Assembly: GCA_030159235.1 (NCBI GenBank)
Contig: BSBG01000003.1
Location: 310,001 to 374,000, forward strand
Length of the DNA stretch: 64,000 nt
Direction of reading: 5' to 3'
Origin: Bacillus safensis
Lineage (GTDB): Bacteria > Bacillota > Bacilli > Bacillales > Bacillaceae
Every line of letters begins with the position of its first letter. Position 1 is the first letter of the stretch. The translations under genes and the position numbers were made by a program. The notes under the pieces are model-generated. The model did not search any database, was not told the origin of the DNA, and saw nothing but the letters and a program-made list of their open reading frames with translations. This document shows positions 8,938 through 19,466 of the stretch, piece after piece.

Positions 8938-9666
8938 ATGGACGAAAAGAATGAACAGCAGCCTGAGCGAAAGCCAGAAGAAAAAGATAGCATTATGAGC
9001 AAAATACAGCAGCTTGGTGAAACAGCCGTTCCACAGCTGCCGCAAGATACAAATATCCATTGCCTCACCATTATTGGCCAAATTGAAGGCCACATGCAGC
9101 TTCCACCACAGAATAAAACAACCAAATATGAACATGTCATTCCACAAATCGTAGCAGTTGAACAAAACCCGAAAATCGAAGGCCTTTTGATCATTTTAAA
9201 TACAGTAGGCGGAGATGTTGAAGCGGGACTCGCGATTGCAGAAATGCTTGCTTCTTTATCGAAACCGACTGTATCGATTGTACTTGGCGGAGGCCACTCC
9301 ATTGGTGTTCCGATTGCGGTGTCATGTGACTATTCGTATATTGCAGAAACAGCCACGATGACCATTCATCCTGTGCGTTTAACAGGTCTTGTGATTGGTG
9401 TCCCGCAAACCTTTGAATACTTAGATAAAATGCAGGAAAGAGTCATTAACTTTGTCACAAGCCACTCCAAGATTACAGAAGAGAAGTTTAAAGAGCTCAT
9501 GTTCTCAAAAGGCAATTTGACAAGAGACATAGGAACAAATGTCGTGGGTCATGAGGCGGCAGAATATGGACTTATGAATGAAGTGGGCGGCGTAGGACAA
9601 GCGATCAAAAAGCTGAACGAGCTCATTGGCGACAGGGCATCTCAAAACGAGGGGTTGATCCAATGA
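8938..9666 (+). CDS. tepA: ClpP-like protease TepA
   Basis: A 242-residue member of the ClpP/crotonase fold. Catalytic Ser is in GGGHSIGVP and the His in TIHPVRLTG; a variable charged N-terminus ([12 protein letters not shown]) precedes the fold. I chose the ATG at 8938, although an in-frame TTG at 8917 after AGGAG is also possible. In B. subtilis the gene lies in the same place and has been linked to protein translocation and to a role in spores. It overlaps ylzJ by 4 bases, so the two are co-translated. Confidence 0.92.
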   Translation: MDEKNEQQPERKPEEKDSIMSKIQQLGETAVPQLPQDTNIHCLTIIGQIEGHMQLPPQNKTTKYEHVIPQIVAVEQNPKIEGLLIILNTVGGDVEAGLAIAEMLASLSKPTVSIVLGGGHSIGVPIAVSCDYSYIAETATMTIHPVRLTGLVIGVPQTFEYLDKMQERVINFVTSHSKITEEKFKELMFSKGNLTRDIGTNVVGHEAAEYGLMNEVGGVGQAIKKLNELIGDRASQNEGLIQ

Positions 9667-9899
9667 TTTTATATACCACTATGCCATATGAAGCCATTTA
9701 CGCTGAGGAACAAGGAGAACGCAAACTCCAGCAGGTAAACATTCAAGGTGTGCCAGTGATGGTTGAAATGAAAGAAGATGAGGCAGAAATTGTTCAAGTC
9801 ATGAGCACCAATCCAATGGACTTTCTCAATCAAGAGCTTGCACCAGGCAAGCGATTGAAGTTACATTTAGGCACCAATCAAACCGACTCATATGAATGA
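9663..9899 (+). CDS. ylzJ: YlzJ-like protein
   Basis: A 78-residue protein of the YlzJ family, starting [13 protein letters not shown], the usual start, with the ATG inside the tepA stop codon (ATGA). No enzyme motif or membrane segment is visible. It is always found between tepA and spoIIIE in Bacillus; the function is unknown. Confidence 0.9.
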   Translation: MILYTTMPYEAIYAEEQGERKLQQVNIQGVPVMVEMKEDEAEIVQVMSTNPMDFLNQELAPGKRLKLHLGTNQTDSYE

Positions 9900-9934
9900 T
9901 TCTATGCTATAATAAAGGGAAAACTTACAACAAG

Positions 9935-9963
9935 ATGCAGCCAAAACCAGGCTGCTTTCTTTC
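9935..9963 (+). terminator. Terminator-like hairpin between ylzJ and spoIIIE
   Basis: GCAGCC / GGCTGC stem with a 7-base loop and then TTTCTTTCT. A perfect TATAAT lies upstream at 9908-9913. The hairpin may therefore end the tepA-ylzJ transcript, or attenuate one that starts near 9920 and runs into spoIIIE. Confidence 0.55.
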
Positions 9964-10009
9964 TGATCTTTCGGTAGGTTATATTTTCTTTCGTAGTAAG
10001 GTGATGAGT

Positions 10010-12382
10010 ATGGCTAAAAAGAGAAAACGAAAAACGAGAAAAAAACAAAATAAACAGCTAAAACTGAAATATGAATTAAATGGGTTAGTCTGTATTGCCA
10101 TAGCGATCATTGCCATTTTACAGCTAGGCGTTGTTGGACAAACCTTTGTGCATCTATTCCGATTCTTTGCAGGTGAATGGTTTATTCTCTGCCTTATCGG
10201 ATTATTTCTTTTTGGTGTGACGATTTTCTGGAAAAAACAAATCCCAGATATTTTGACAAGAAGAAAAGCAGGTCTATACTGCATCATTGCGAGCATCTTG
10301 CTTTTGTCTCATGTGAAGTTGTTTCAGCACCTTTCATCTGCGGGCGTCATTGGCTCTCAAAGTGTGATTAGAAATACATTTGAGCTTTTCTTGATGGACA
10401 TAAAAGGTGAGACAGGGTCCCCTGATTTAGGGGGCGGCATGATCGGTGCCGTATTATTTGCTGCTTCTTATTTCTTATTTGCACAAGCAGGCTCGCAAAT
10501 CATGGCAATAGTTCTCATGCTGATTGGAATTGTACTGATTACAAACCGTTCCCTTCAGGAAATGGTGAAAAAAGTACTGCTTCCTATCTCACAATTTATG
10601 GTGAAGCAGTGGAAAGCGTTTGTTCAAGATATGAAAGGCATCAGGCAGGCGAAAAAGAGCGCGTCCTCTCAGAAAACAGGTGAAAAGAAAAAACGTTCAC
10701 GCATTCAAGAAGAGGACGAGGATGATCTGGTTTTGTTCGAAGAGGAAGCGCCGTCTTCTGACAATAGCCAGCCGATTATTTCAAGCTTTGCAGACAGAGA
10801 TGACATCCTTACCCCGCCGGTTCAAAAAAAGCAGGCAGCAAAAGAGCCAGATCCTCTTCAAGATTCTGTGCAAAGCGCACAGGTTCAACCAGATCCAGTT
10901 GAAGAACGAAAAGAGGCTCCGCCGATGACGTTTACTGAACTTGAAAACAAAGATTACGAATTGCCATCACTTGATATTTTGGCAGAGCCCCAGCATTCAG
11001 GTCAGCAAACAGATAAGAAAAATATATATGAAAATGCAAGAAAGCTCGAAAAAACATTTCAAAGCTTTGGTGTCAAAGCAAAAGTCACACAAGTTCATTT
11101 AGGTCCAGCTGTGACCAAATATGAAGTATATCCAGATGTCGGCGTGAAGGTAAGTAAGATCGTCAATTTAAGTGATGATCTAGCTCTGGCGCTCGCGGCA
11201 AAGGACATTCGGATTGAGGCACCGATTCCAGGGAAATCAGCCATCGGCATTGAAGTTCCGAATGCAGAAATTGCAATGGTTTCATTAAAAGAGGTTTTAG
11301 AATCAAAGCAAAATGACCGTCCAAATGCCAAGCTTCTCATCGGACTAGGCCGCAATATTTCGGGTGAAGCCGTGCTTGCTGAAATGAACAAAATGCCTCA
11401 TTTGCTTGTAGCAGGCTCGACTGGAAGCGGAAAAAGTGTGTGTATCAACGGCATTATTACAAGCATTCTCATGAGAGCGAAGCCCCATGAAGTGAAAATG
11501 ATGATGATTGATCCGAAAATGGTTGAATTAAACGTATATAACGGCATTCCGCATCTTTTGGCTCCTGTCGTCACGGACCCTAAGAAAGCCTCGCAGGCAC
11601 TTAAAAAAGTAGTCAGCGAAATGGAACGCCGCTATGAATTGTTTTCTCATACCGGGACAAGAAATATTGAAGGCTACAATGATTACATTAAACGAATGAA
11701 TCAAACAGAAGAGGCTAAACAGCCAGAACTTCCTTATATTGTTGTCATTGTAGACGAGCTTGCAGATTTAATGATGGTCGCTTCTTCTGATGTGGAAGAT
11801 TCCATTACAAGACTTTCTCAAATGGCTCGTGCTGCGGGAATTCATTTGATTATCGCTACACAAAGACCTTCTGTCGATGTTATTACAGGTGTCATTAAAG
11901 CAAACATCCCGTCCCGCATCGCCTTTAGCGTATCCTCACAAACAGATTCAAGGACGATCCTTGATATGGGAGGCGCAGAAAAGCTGCTAGGCAGAGGGGA
12001 CATGCTGTTTTTACCTGTTGGGGCAAACAAGCCGGTTCGTGTGCAAGGCGCCTTTTTATCAGATGAAGAAGTAGAACATGTTGTTGATCATGTGATCACA
12101 CAGCAAAAAGCACAATACCAAGAGGAAATGATTCCAAGCGAAGAAACGCAGGATCAGCTTGCAGCTGTGGAAGATGATCTATATCATGAAGCAGTTGAAT
12201 TGATCATCGGCATGCAGACGGCTTCCGTTTCTATGCTACAAAGAAGATTCCGCATCGGTTACACGCGGGCAGCACGTCTGATTGACGCAATGGAAGAGCG
12301 AGGCGTTGTTGGTCCATATGAAGGAAGTAAACCGAGAGAAGTTCTGCTCTCGAAAGAACAGTATGACGAGCTCTCTTCATAA
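10010..12382 (+). CDS. spoIIIE: DNA translocase SpoIIIE (FtsK family)
   Basis: A 790-residue ATP-driven pump that moves the chromosome into the forespore through the septum. AAGGTGA at 9998-10004 precedes the ATG at 10010 ([12 protein letters not shown]). Four hydrophobic membrane segments lie within residues 20-190, followed by a charged, poorly conserved linker to about 330. The motor follows: Walker A GSTGSGKS near residue 470, Walker [12 protein letters not shown], and [12 protein letters not shown]. The C-terminal gamma domain ([19 protein letters not shown]) reads SRS sequences on DNA. The linker differs most from the B. subtilis protein, as usual. Confidence 0.97.
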   Translation: MAKKRKRKTRKKQNKQLKLKYELNGLVCIAIAIIAILQLGVVGQTFVHLFRFFAGEWFILCLIGLFLFGVTIFWKKQIPDILTRRKAGLYCIIASILLLSHVKLFQHLSSAGVIGSQSVIRNTFELFLMDIKGETGSPDLGGGMIGAVLFAASYFLFAQAGSQIMAIVLMLIGIVLITNRSLQEMVKKVLLPISQFMVKQWKAFVQDMKGIRQAKKSASSQKTGEKKKRSRIQEEDEDDLVLFEEEAPSSDNSQPIISSFADRDDILTPPVQKKQAAKEPDPLQDSVQSAQVQPDPVEERKEAPPMTFTELENKDYELPSLDILAEPQHSGQQTDKKNIYENARKLEKTFQSFGVKAKVTQVHLGPAVTKYEVYPDVGVKVSKIVNLSDDLALALAAKDIRIEAPIPGKSAIGIEVPNAEIAMVSLKEVLESKQNDRPNAKLLIGLGRNISGEAVLAEMNKMPHLLVAGSTGSGKSVCINGIITSILMRAKPHEVKMMMIDPKMVELNVYNGIPHLLAPVVTDPKKASQALKKVVSEMERRYELFSHTGTRNIEGYNDYIKRMNQTEEAKQPELPYIVVIVDELADLMMVASSDVEDSITRLSQMARAAGIHLIIATQRPSVDVITGVIKANIPSRIAFSVSSQTDSRTILDMGGAEKLLGRGDMLFLPVGANKPVRVQGAFLSDEEVEHVVDHVITQQKAQYQEEMIPSEETQDQLAAVEDDLYHEAVELIIGMQTASVSMLQRRFRIGYTRAARLIDAMEERGVVGPYEGSKPREVLLSKEQYDELSS

Positions 12383-12402
12383 GTTGAAGAGAGCTTTCTT
12401 GA
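12369..12402 (+). terminator. Terminator after spoIIIE
   Basis: Stem AGCTCTCTTCA / TGAAGAGAGCT with a 5-base loop, followed by TTCTT. The left arm is inside the coding end of spoIIIE. Confidence 0.8.
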
Positions 12403-12547
12403 AAAGAAAGTGAACGATAGTATCATTATGTTAACTGGCTGTCAGACTATTTATTTATTTGCAAAAACATGATATAGTTATGTTCAACTTATCTCGGAAT
12501 AGAGATTTCTCATCTTATCATTTGCATTGATTAGACGGAGGGAAAAC

Positions 12548-13273
12548 ATGTCGACCAAAACAGACAATCGCCATTTATATTTGAAAGTGATTGACCGTAT
12601 TAAAGAAGATATTCAAACAGGCGTATATGCCGAAAAAGAAAAGCTGCCTTCTGAGTTTGAGCTCTCAAAGCTTTTAGGTGTGAGCAGAGCGACACTGCGT
12701 GAAGCCCTTCGTATACTAGAAGAAGAGAAGTATTTAATTAGAAGACATGGTGTGGGAACTTTCGTCAACACAAGACCGCTCTTTTCAACAGGCATAGAAC
12801 AGCTAACAAGTGTCACGAAAATGATTGAGCAGGTCAATATGACGCCTGGTACCATCTTTTTATCCTCGCAAGAAGGGGAGCCAACAGAAAATGATATCAT
12901 TCGTTTTCAGTGTGATGAATCTGATGAGATTTTTTCAATGGAACGCGTTCGAACGGCAGATGGACAGCCAGTTGTTTATTGTTTAGATAAAATTCCAGTC
13001 AAGCATCTTCCCGCTTCTTTTACACATGAAGAAGAATCGCTTTTTGAGCTGTTTGGAAGAGAACCACATAGTGGGATTAAATATGCAGTTGCTGACATCG
13101 AACCAATCGGCTACCACGATCAGGCCTCACCGATACTAGAATGCGACCCGGAAACAGCGTTATTATTACTGAAACAAATGCACTATGATCAGGATGATCA
13201 GCCGGTCTTATACTCGCTCAATTATTTTCGAGCGGATAAATTCAGCTTCCATGTGATACGCAAACGATTTTAA
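12548..13273 (+). CDS. ymfC: GntR-family regulator (UTRA type)
   Basis: A 241-residue repressor-type protein: an N-terminal winged helix ([30 protein letters not shown], about residues 36-65) and a C-terminal UTRA ligand-binding domain from about 90. The ATG at 12548 follows GGAGGG. The ligand is unknown. The next gene is an MFS exporter, so local control of that exporter is plausible. A terminator between them shows they are separate units. Confidence 0.92.
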   Translation: MSTKTDNRHLYLKVIDRIKEDIQTGVYAEKEKLPSEFELSKLLGVSRATLREALRILEEEKYLIRRHGVGTFVNTRPLFSTGIEQLTSVTKMIEQVNMTPGTIFLSSQEGEPTENDIIRFQCDESDEIFSMERVRTADGQPVVYCLDKIPVKHLPASFTHEEESLFELFGREPHSGIKYAVADIEPIGYHDQASPILECDPETALLLLKQMHYDQDDQPVLYSLNYFRADKFSFHVIRKRF

Positions 13274-13274
13274 C

Positions 13275-13308
13275 AAGCAGTCGCTTCCAAAAGCGGCTGC
13301 TTTTTGTT
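13275..13308 (+). terminator. Terminator after ymfC
   Basis: Stem AAGCAGTCGCTT / AAGCGGCTGCTT with a CCAA loop, followed by TTTTTGTTTG. Confidence 0.85.
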
Positions 13309-13372
13309 TGTCCATACATAAAACCCGTCAAACTTGCCACACTAATACGTAACAGTATATAGAATTGGGTGA

Positions 13373-14605
13373 ATGATGTTGGGCGAGCAAACAGTCAATA
13401 AAAAGAATATTATTGCATTATCATCAGTGCCTCTAATCATGACACTTGGGAACTCGATGTTAATACCAGTATTGCCAGAGATAGAAAAAAAACTCTCGAT
13501 CACTTCCTTTCAAGTCTCTCTCATTATTACGGTATATTCGGTTGTAGCAATCTTATGTATTCCGATCGCCGGTTATTTATCAGACCGAATTGGGCGAAAA
13601 AAGGTACTGCTGCCGTGTCTTTTAATTGCCGGACTTGGTGGAGCTGTGGCAGCAGTCGCCTCAACGATCATGAAAGAACCCTATATGTGGATTCTGTTTG
13701 GTAGGGTCCTTCAAGGTGTTGGTTCAGCTGGAGCAGCACCTGTCGTCATGCCGTTTATAGGAGATTTGTTTCATGATGATGAAGAGGTTAGTGCAGGGCT
13801 TGGCGCCATTGAAACCTCCAACACAGCGGGAAAGGTACTAAGCCCTATTATCGGGGCACTTCTTGCTTCATGGTTTTGGTTTGTGCCGTTTTGGTTCATT
13901 CCGTTCTTTTCGATCATCAGCTTTCTCATGGTACTGTTTATGGTAGAGTCCGCGAAAAAAGAGGAGGACCCACCTATATTTAAAGAATTTTTAAAATCAA
14001 CAAAGACCATCTTTAAGCATGAGGGGCGCTGGCTTTATGCCATTTTTGCTATTGGAGGTTTTATTATGTTCCTTCTTTTTGGTGTGCTTTTTTACTTATC
14101 CGATAACCTTGAGGCAGCTTATCAAATAAAGGGAGTCAAAAAAGGGCTACTGCTTAGTATCCCGCTTCTTTTTCTATCAATCAGTTCCTATATTGCTGGG
14201 AAAACCATTGGAAAAGAAAAAGGGAAAATGAGAATCTTTTTAATCGCAGGCATGGCCTTGTTATCACTTTCTTATCTTTTTTTATGGTGGAATCACAGCT
14301 TTTACGTATTGTTTATCTGTTTAAGTATTGGCGGTGTCGGAATCGGAATTGTTCTGCCTGCACTTGATGCGCTGATTACAGAAGGAATTGAAAAGGAGCA
14401 GTGCGGAACTATTACGTCATTTTATAGCAGTATGCGTTTTATAGGTGTCGCTTTAGGACCTCCAATTTATGCTTATCTCATGGATAAAGGAGACTCAATC
14501 GTTTTTATCCTCTCGACTATTTGCAGTCTCATTTCACTATTTTTGGTCCTCTTTTTCATCCAGCCAGATGAAGAGGATGAAAGCGAACAATTGAAAACGG
14601 TTTAA
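13373..14605 (+). CDS. ymfD: MFS exporter YmfD
   Basis: A major facilitator with about 12 hydrophobic segments. The loop motif GYLSDRIGRKKVLL between helices 2 and 3 and the helix-4 segment GRVLQGVGSAGAAPVV are family marks of drug/H+ antiporters. Position after ymfC matches B. subtilis ymfD (formerly ymfE), reported as a bacillibactin exporter; that substrate is assumed from the ortholog. ATG codons at 13373 and 13376 and a TTG at 13379 follow GGGTGA, and the TTG has the best spacing, so the start is uncertain by two codons. Confidence 0.88.
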   Translation: MMLGEQTVNKKNIIALSSVPLIMTLGNSMLIPVLPEIEKKLSITSFQVSLIITVYSVVAILCIPIAGYLSDRIGRKKVLLPCLLIAGLGGAVAAVASTIMKEPYMWILFGRVLQGVGSAGAAPVVMPFIGDLFHDDEEVSAGLGAIETSNTAGKVLSPIIGALLASWFWFVPFWFIPFFSIISFLMVLFMVESAKKEEDPPIFKEFLKSTKTIFKHEGRWLYAIFAIGGFIMFLLFGVLFYLSDNLEAAYQIKGVKKGLLLSIPLLFLSISSYIAGKTIGKEKGKMRIFLIAGMALLSLSYLFLWWNHSFYVLFICLSIGGVGIGIVLPALDALITEGIEKEQCGTITSFYSSMRFIGVALGPPIYAYLMDKGDSIVFILSTICSLISLFLVLFFIQPDEEDESEQLKTV

Positions 14606-14610
14606 ATATA

Positions 14611-14643
14611 GAAAAAAGATGGTATTTTTCCATCTTTTTTCTT
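14611..14643 (+). terminator. Terminator after ymfD
   Basis: Stem GAAAAAAGATGG / CCATCTTTTTTC with an AT-rich loop and a following T-rich stretch. Confidence 0.85.
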
Positions 14644-14652
14644 TTTTATAAA

Positions 14653-14690
14653 TTGACATGTAAAATTTTGATAGTTAAACTAATGTATAG
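14653..14690 (+). promoter_or_regulatory. Promoter and MarR-type box upstream of first MmpL gene
   Basis: TTGACA at 14653-14658, 16 bases, TTAAAC at 14675-14680. The 9-mer TAGTTAAAC (14672-14680) covers the -10 and is identical to a 9-mer found twice in the promoter of the MarR gene at 20908. The 230 bases between here and the gene contain no convincing reading frame. Confidence 0.5.
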
Positions 14691-14923
14691 TAATATCTTT
14701 TAAATTATCCCAAATTGGAGGTGTGCAAAAACATTCATTTTCTGTCTTACTTTAAGGCAGGAGTTGAGCTCGTGGATGATGATGGAGATGTGTATCTTCA
14801 ACACGAAAGGACAATTGAATAGGTCATCCTGCCATTAGCATGTTGAAGGAGACGCAGTCAGCACTTCAGACACGCTCAAAGACAGCAAATTGATTGATGA
14901 ACGAGAAGGAGCTTGAAGCAGCT

Positions 14924-17900
14924 ATGTTGCAAATAATTAAAGCAAGATGGATTGTATTAGTGGTGTGGATGATGACAGCTGTGATTCTGTTTATGACCGC
15001 GCCCGATTTAGAGGAATTAACAAGAGAAAAGGGGCAATTAAAGGTTCCGGAGGGGACACCAACAGCTGAGGCACTTCACCTGCTGGAAAAGCTATCAGAT
15101 CATAATGGAAAAAAAGATACGGGTGTGATTGTATTCTCCGAACAACATCTGTTCCCTGCGAAAGAGCAGGAATTAAAAAAGGCTTTAGCTGCACTCACAA
15201 CAAATGCCCCAGAACTCCACATTGACGGAATTACTTCGTATTTTCATGTAGATCCGGACATTCAAAAACAACTTTTATCTAAGGATAAAAGTACACTTCT
15301 TGTTCCATTCAAATTCGATCACTACGAAATAAAAGCTGTGAAGATCAAAGAACAAATTGAGGAAGTTTTAAAGCCCTATCATGTCTCATATGAAATGACG
15401 GGTCAAAAATTTGTGGATTCAGATGTCATTAAAAGCTCTCAACAAGGTCTGAAGAAAACTGAACTTATCACGATGATTTTTATTTTCTTAATTTTAATAA
15501 TTGTATTCAGATCAATATTGGCACCTGTTGTTCCGCTTATTACGATTGGCATTTCTTACGCCGTCAGTCGGTGTATTGTGGCTTTTCTTGTAGAATATAC
15601 GCAATTTCCTCTATCAAATTTTACTCAGATTTTTATGGTAGCCATTATGTTCGGTATAGGGACAGATTATTGCATCTTGCTGTTAAGCCGTTTTAAAGAG
15701 GAGATTGGTCAAGGTCGTGATGTGAAAGAATCGATTATCGTCACGTATCAATGTGCAGGGAAAACGGTATTTTTCAGCGGCTTAGCCGTGTTAGTCGGCT
15801 TCTCAAGTATTGGATTTGCGAAATTCCAATTGTATCAATCAGCCGTTAGTGTTGCCGTTGGAGTTGGTATTCTGCTGATTGCCCTTGTCACCATCGTTCC
15901 CTTTTTCATGTCTGTTTTCGGAAAATCTCTATTCTGGCCATCTAAAAGAGAAAACATTCGGCATCCGCAAAGTAAGATGTGGGAATGGGCTGGGCTTTTT
16001 TCATTTAAAAGGCCGCTGATCAGCTTAGGTTTAGTCGCACTGATTACGGTGCCTCCTATTCTGATGTACGACGGCACTCTTTCATATAACAGTTTAAATG
16101 AAATTGGGACAAATTATGAGTCGGTGTCTGCATTTAATACGATATCAGAGCAATTTGGCTTTGGTGAAGCGCTGCCGCTGAATGTGCTTGTTGAAAGTGA
16201 CAATAAGCTAGATAATCAAGAAAAGATTGTCATCATTGAAAAACTGACCCGTAAATTAAATGACATTGACGAAGTAAAAACAGTCCGCAGTGTTACGCGT
16301 CCTGTTGGAGACGGGCTGAGCCAGCTTTATGTCATCTCTCAAGCGAAAGAGCTCGGAGGAGAACTTGGCAAAGGTCATGAAGGGATCGGGAAAATTGCAG
16401 ATGGCTTGACCGAAACAAATCTCGCTCTTCTCAAACAAAAACCAAAAATCGAAGAATCCGCTCAAGGCATTGACCAGCTGATTGATGGAACAAAAGCAAT
16501 CAAAAGCGGGATCGGAGAAGTAAGAAAATCACTCATCTCTTTAGAAGATGGCGTGAGGCGCAGTAAAGATGGCGTCGGCACCATTCGAAGTGAAATCAAA
16601 GAAGCGAAAAAAGAATTAGAGCAAGAATATCGCAGCAGCGAAGCGATGATACAAGAGCTTAAGCAAATGGTGAATACACTGGATCGTCATGCGAAATCGA
16701 ATCAGCAGCTAACGACCACCATTAAGAAGGTAAAAAAATCTTACGAAAATCTATCGTTTGAAGCACTAGAAAATCGGCTTCCAGAAGTAAAAGATATGGA
16801 TGAATATAAAGAAATTAAGAACGTATTTAAAGATACAAAAGGAATGCTTGATCAAGCAGGGGATCAAATGAGTGTATATGAAGAGGAAGCCTCTCACTTT
16901 AAAGAAAAGATCAAAAAAGCAGATCAAGTGGTTCAAAGCTTATCAAGCAAGCAAAAAGACATAAAACGCCAAGTGCAGGCGCTCATGGACGGGCTCGATG
17001 AACTTTATGACGGTCTTGATCAAACAAATAAGGGCCAAAAACAATTGATTAAGGAAATGCCTAAAATTGAAGATGGTGCAGATCAGCTGACTGACGGCCA
17101 AAAAGCCATCAAAAAAGGATTTAGCCAGCTTTCATCAAAACTCACATTATTAACAGATGGTTTAGATGAAAGTATTGAAGGGCTCGAGCAGGTCAAAAGC
17201 GGCTTCACCGAGGCTGACGGCTACTTAAAACAGCTTCAGCAAGCGCCAGATGAAGAAGTAACAGGCTGGTTTATTCCAGAAGAAGTGCTGAAACGCCAAG
17301 AATTTAAGCAAATCTTTCAGACGTATATGTCTCCAGATCGTAAATTAACGACCTTTGAAGTCATATTAAATGTGAATCCATACAGCAATGAAGCGATGAA
17401 AGGTGTCGCGAAAATTGAGGATACCCTTGATCAATATTTACCTGTAAGTGGACTGAAAAATGCCAAATACGGTGTATCTGGAATCTCAAGCTTAAATGTA
17501 GATTTAAAAGAAACATCTGACGGTGACTTTATTCGAACAGTTATTTTCATGTTAATTGGCATTTTTATTATTTTAATTATTTTATTACGGTCAATCGTCA
17601 TGCCGATATACTTAACACTTTCACTCATTTTAACGTATTTTACATCCATCGGTTTAACAGAATGGATCTTTAAAACATTTTTTGGCTACGATGGTGTCAG
17701 CTGGGCTGTTCCATTTTTCAGTTTTGTCATTCTTGTCACGCTCGGCATCGATTATTCAATTTTCCTCATGGATCGTTTTAATGAATGGAAGGGAGAGCAT
17801 GTGCAAGCATCCATGATATCAGCAATGAGAAATATGGGCTCTGTCATTATTTCGGCTGTGGCCATTTTAGCGGGTACGTTCGCGGCCATGCTGCCATCTG

Positions 17901-18040
17901 GTGTATTATCACTAGTTGAAATTGCTACGGTCGTACTCATTGGACTTTTATTATATGCTTTTGTTGTATTGCCGCTCTTTATTCCAGTTATGGTTCGTAT
18001 TTTCGGTAAATGGAATTGGTGGCCGTTTAGAATGAAATAA
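14924..18040 (+). CDS. MmpL/RND-type transporter, copy 1
   Basis: A 1038-residue membrane protein of the MmpL family (YdgH-like). One hydrophobic N-terminal segment is followed by an outer loop, five or so membrane helices (about 175-350), a very long extracytoplasmic helical region (about 450-800) with repeated D-G-x-x-Q/K units, then the second helix bundle. FGIGTDYCILLLSRFKEE and LGIDYSIFLMDRFNEW are the paired family motifs with the proton-relay Asp-Tyr. I chose ATG 14924 because MLQIIKARW aligns with the start of the paralog (MRAIIKGRW); an in-frame ATG at 14897 exists. The short stretch NEKELEAA just before resembles a MarR C-terminus. Substrate unknown. Confidence 0.85.
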   Translation: MLQIIKARWIVLVVWMMTAVILFMTAPDLEELTREKGQLKVPEGTPTAEALHLLEKLSDHNGKKDTGVIVFSEQHLFPAKEQELKKALAALTTNAPELHIDGITSYFHVDPDIQKQLLSKDKSTLLVPFKFDHYEIKAVKIKEQIEEVLKPYHVSYEMTGQKFVDSDVIKSSQQGLKKTELITMIFIFLILIIVFRSILAPVVPLITIGISYAVSRCIVAFLVEYTQFPLSNFTQIFMVAIMFGIGTDYCILLLSRFKEEIGQGRDVKESIIVTYQCAGKTVFFSGLAVLVGFSSIGFAKFQLYQSAVSVAVGVGILLIALVTIVPFFMSVFGKSLFWPSKRENIRHPQSKMWEWAGLFSFKRPLISLGLVALITVPPILMYDGTLSYNSLNEIGTNYESVSAFNTISEQFGFGEALPLNVLVESDNKLDNQEKIVIIEKLTRKLNDIDEVKTVRSVTRPVGDGLSQLYVISQAKELGGELGKGHEGIGKIADGLTETNLALLKQKPKIEESAQGIDQLIDGTKAIKSGIGEVRKSLISLEDGVRRSKDGVGTIRSEIKEAKKELEQEYRSSEAMIQELKQMVNTLDRHAKSNQQLTTTIKKVKKSYENLSFEALENRLPEVKDMDEYKEIKNVFKDTKGMLDQAGDQMSVYEEEASHFKEKIKKADQVVQSLSSKQKDIKRQVQALMDGLDELYDGLDQTNKGQKQLIKEMPKIEDGADQLTDGQKAIKKGFSQLSSKLTLLTDGLDESIEGLEQVKSGFTEADGYLKQLQQAPDEEVTGWFIPEEVLKRQEFKQIFQTYMSPDRKLTTFEVILNVNPYSNEAMKGVAKIEDTLDQYLPVSGLKNAKYGVSGISSLNVDLKETSDGDFIRTVIFMLIGIFIILIILLRSIVMPIYLTLSLILTYFTSIGLTEWIFKTFFGYDGVSWAVPFFSFVILVTLGIDYSIFLMDRFNEWKGEHVQASMISAMRNMGSVIISAVAILAGTFAAMLPSGVLSLVEIATVVLIGLLLYAFVVLPLFIPVMVRIFGKWNWWPFRMK

Positions 18041-18046
18041 CGACCG

Positions 18047-18078
18047 GCGTCTCTGCTATGAGCAGAGGCGTTTTTATT
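18047..18078 (+). terminator. Terminator after MmpL copy 1
   Basis: Stem CGTCTCTGCT / AGCAGAGGCG with a 3-base loop, then TTTTTATTT. Confidence 0.8.
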
Positions 18079-18185
18079 TCCTATCCTTTCCTCTGATTGA
18101 TATAATGTCTATTAAATGGCTGTTTCACGTATATATCAGCTATGTTCTAATACATAATAAATAGGATGAACAAAGGAGGTTTCTC

Positions 18186-19466
18186 ATGACGTATTTACAA
18201 GAGAAGACACTAGACACACCTGGTCTTCATACTCATATTGTCAAAACAGAAAAATTTAAAACCGTGACAATCCTTTTTAAAATGCTTGCACCGCTTTCCA
18301 AAGATGACGTCACTATGCGTTCTCTCTTCCCGCATGTGCTTTTAAGAGGAACAGAAAAAATGCCAAAAACAGGCGCATTACGTGCTTATTTTGATGAGCT
18401 CTATGGTGCCACCGTTTCGGCAGACATGGCGAAAAAAGGGGAGAATCACATCATTACCTTCCGCCTGGAAATGGCGAATGAAAAATATTTAAAGGATCAA
18501 ACCCCATTACTAGAAAAAGGGATTGCCTTACTATCTGACCTATTATTCCACCCGTATGTTGAAGATGGGGTGTTTAGTCAATTATATGTAGATCAAGAAA
18601 AACGCACTTTAAAACAGCGAATTCAGGCAGTGTATGATGACAAAATGCGTTATTCCAACTTAAGACTCGTGCAGGAAATGTGTAAGGGCGAGCCATATGC
18701 ACTGCACGTCAATGGTGAAATGGAAGACATCGAACCCATCACACCCCATTCGCTCTTTGAGGCTTATCAGCATGCGCTTCAATCAAACCAGCTGGATCTT
18801 TATGTGGTGGGAGATGTTGACGAACAAGACATCAGCCGAATGGTTTCTCAATACTTCAATACAAGTGAAAGAAAACCGGTCAAACAACATGCTGGAGGAG
18901 CAAGACCAACGGCAGAACCAAAAGAAGTCATTGACGAAGAGGACGTAAAACAAGGCAAGCTGAATATTGGCTTTCGCACACATACAACAATTGCAGATGA
19001 AGATTATCCGGCGCTGCATTTGTTTAATGGCATATTCGGTGGATTCTCGCATTCTAAGCTATTCATCAATGTTCGGGAAAAAGCAAGTCTTGCGTACTAT
19101 GCTGTGTCTAGACTTGAGAGCTTCAAAGGCTTGATGATGGTCATGTCTGGGATTGAAGTTGGCAACTACCAGCAGGCAGTAGACATCATTAAAGAACAAT
19201 TTGAAGCGATGCAAAAAGGTGATTTCTCAGATGAAGCGATTGATCAAACAAAAGCTGTCGTCAAAAATCAGCTGCTTGAAACGATCGATACATCTTATGG
19301 GACAGCAGAATATTTGTATCAGCATGCTGTTGTGCCAACAGGGGAAACCCTTGATTCCTTTTTAGAAGCATTAGACCGCGTGACAAAAGAGGACATCATC
19401 AAAGTGGGTCAGAAAATCGAATGGGATACGACCTACTTTCTTAAAGGAACGGAGGGTGCTTCATGA
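18186..19466 (+). CDS. ymfF: M16-family protein YmfF (non-catalytic partner)
   Basis: A 426-residue two-domain M16 (insulinase/MPP) fold. The position of the zinc motif reads HVLLRG, so HxxEH is absent and the protein is expected to be the inactive partner of YmfH, as in other M16 pairs. The C-terminal half has the R/Y pair region (VREKASLAYYAVS). The ATG follows a strong AAAGGAGG. It overlaps ymfH by 4 bases (ATGA). The pair resembles AlbE/AlbF-type peptidases; no precursor peptide is seen beside it. Confidence 0.92.
   Translation: MTYLQEKTLDTPGLHTHIVKTEKFKTVTILFKMLAPLSKDDVTMRSLFPHVLLRGTEKMPKTGALRAYFDELYGATVSADMAKKGENHIITFRLEMANEKYLKDQTPLLEKGIALLSDLLFHPYVEDGVFSQLYVDQEKRTLKQRIQAVYDDKMRYSNLRLVQEMCKGEPYALHVNGEMEDIEPITPHSLFEAYQHALQSNQLDLYVVGDVDEQDISRMVSQYFNTSERKPVKQHAGGARPTAEPKEVIDEEDVKQGKLNIGFRTHTTIADEDYPALHLFNGIFGGFSHSKLFINVREKASLAYYAVSRLESFKGLMMVMSGIEVGNYQQAVDIIKEQFEAMQKGDFSDEAIDQTKAVVKNQLLETIDTSYGTAEYLYQHAVVPTGETLDSFLEALDRVTKEDIIKVGQKIEWDTTYFLKGTEGAS

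Noticed and set aside
8805..9302. 165-codon open frame on the minus strand across the rnjB end and tepA
   Set aside because: Antisense to two well-supported genes; no ribosome site and low-complexity Ser/Cys composition.
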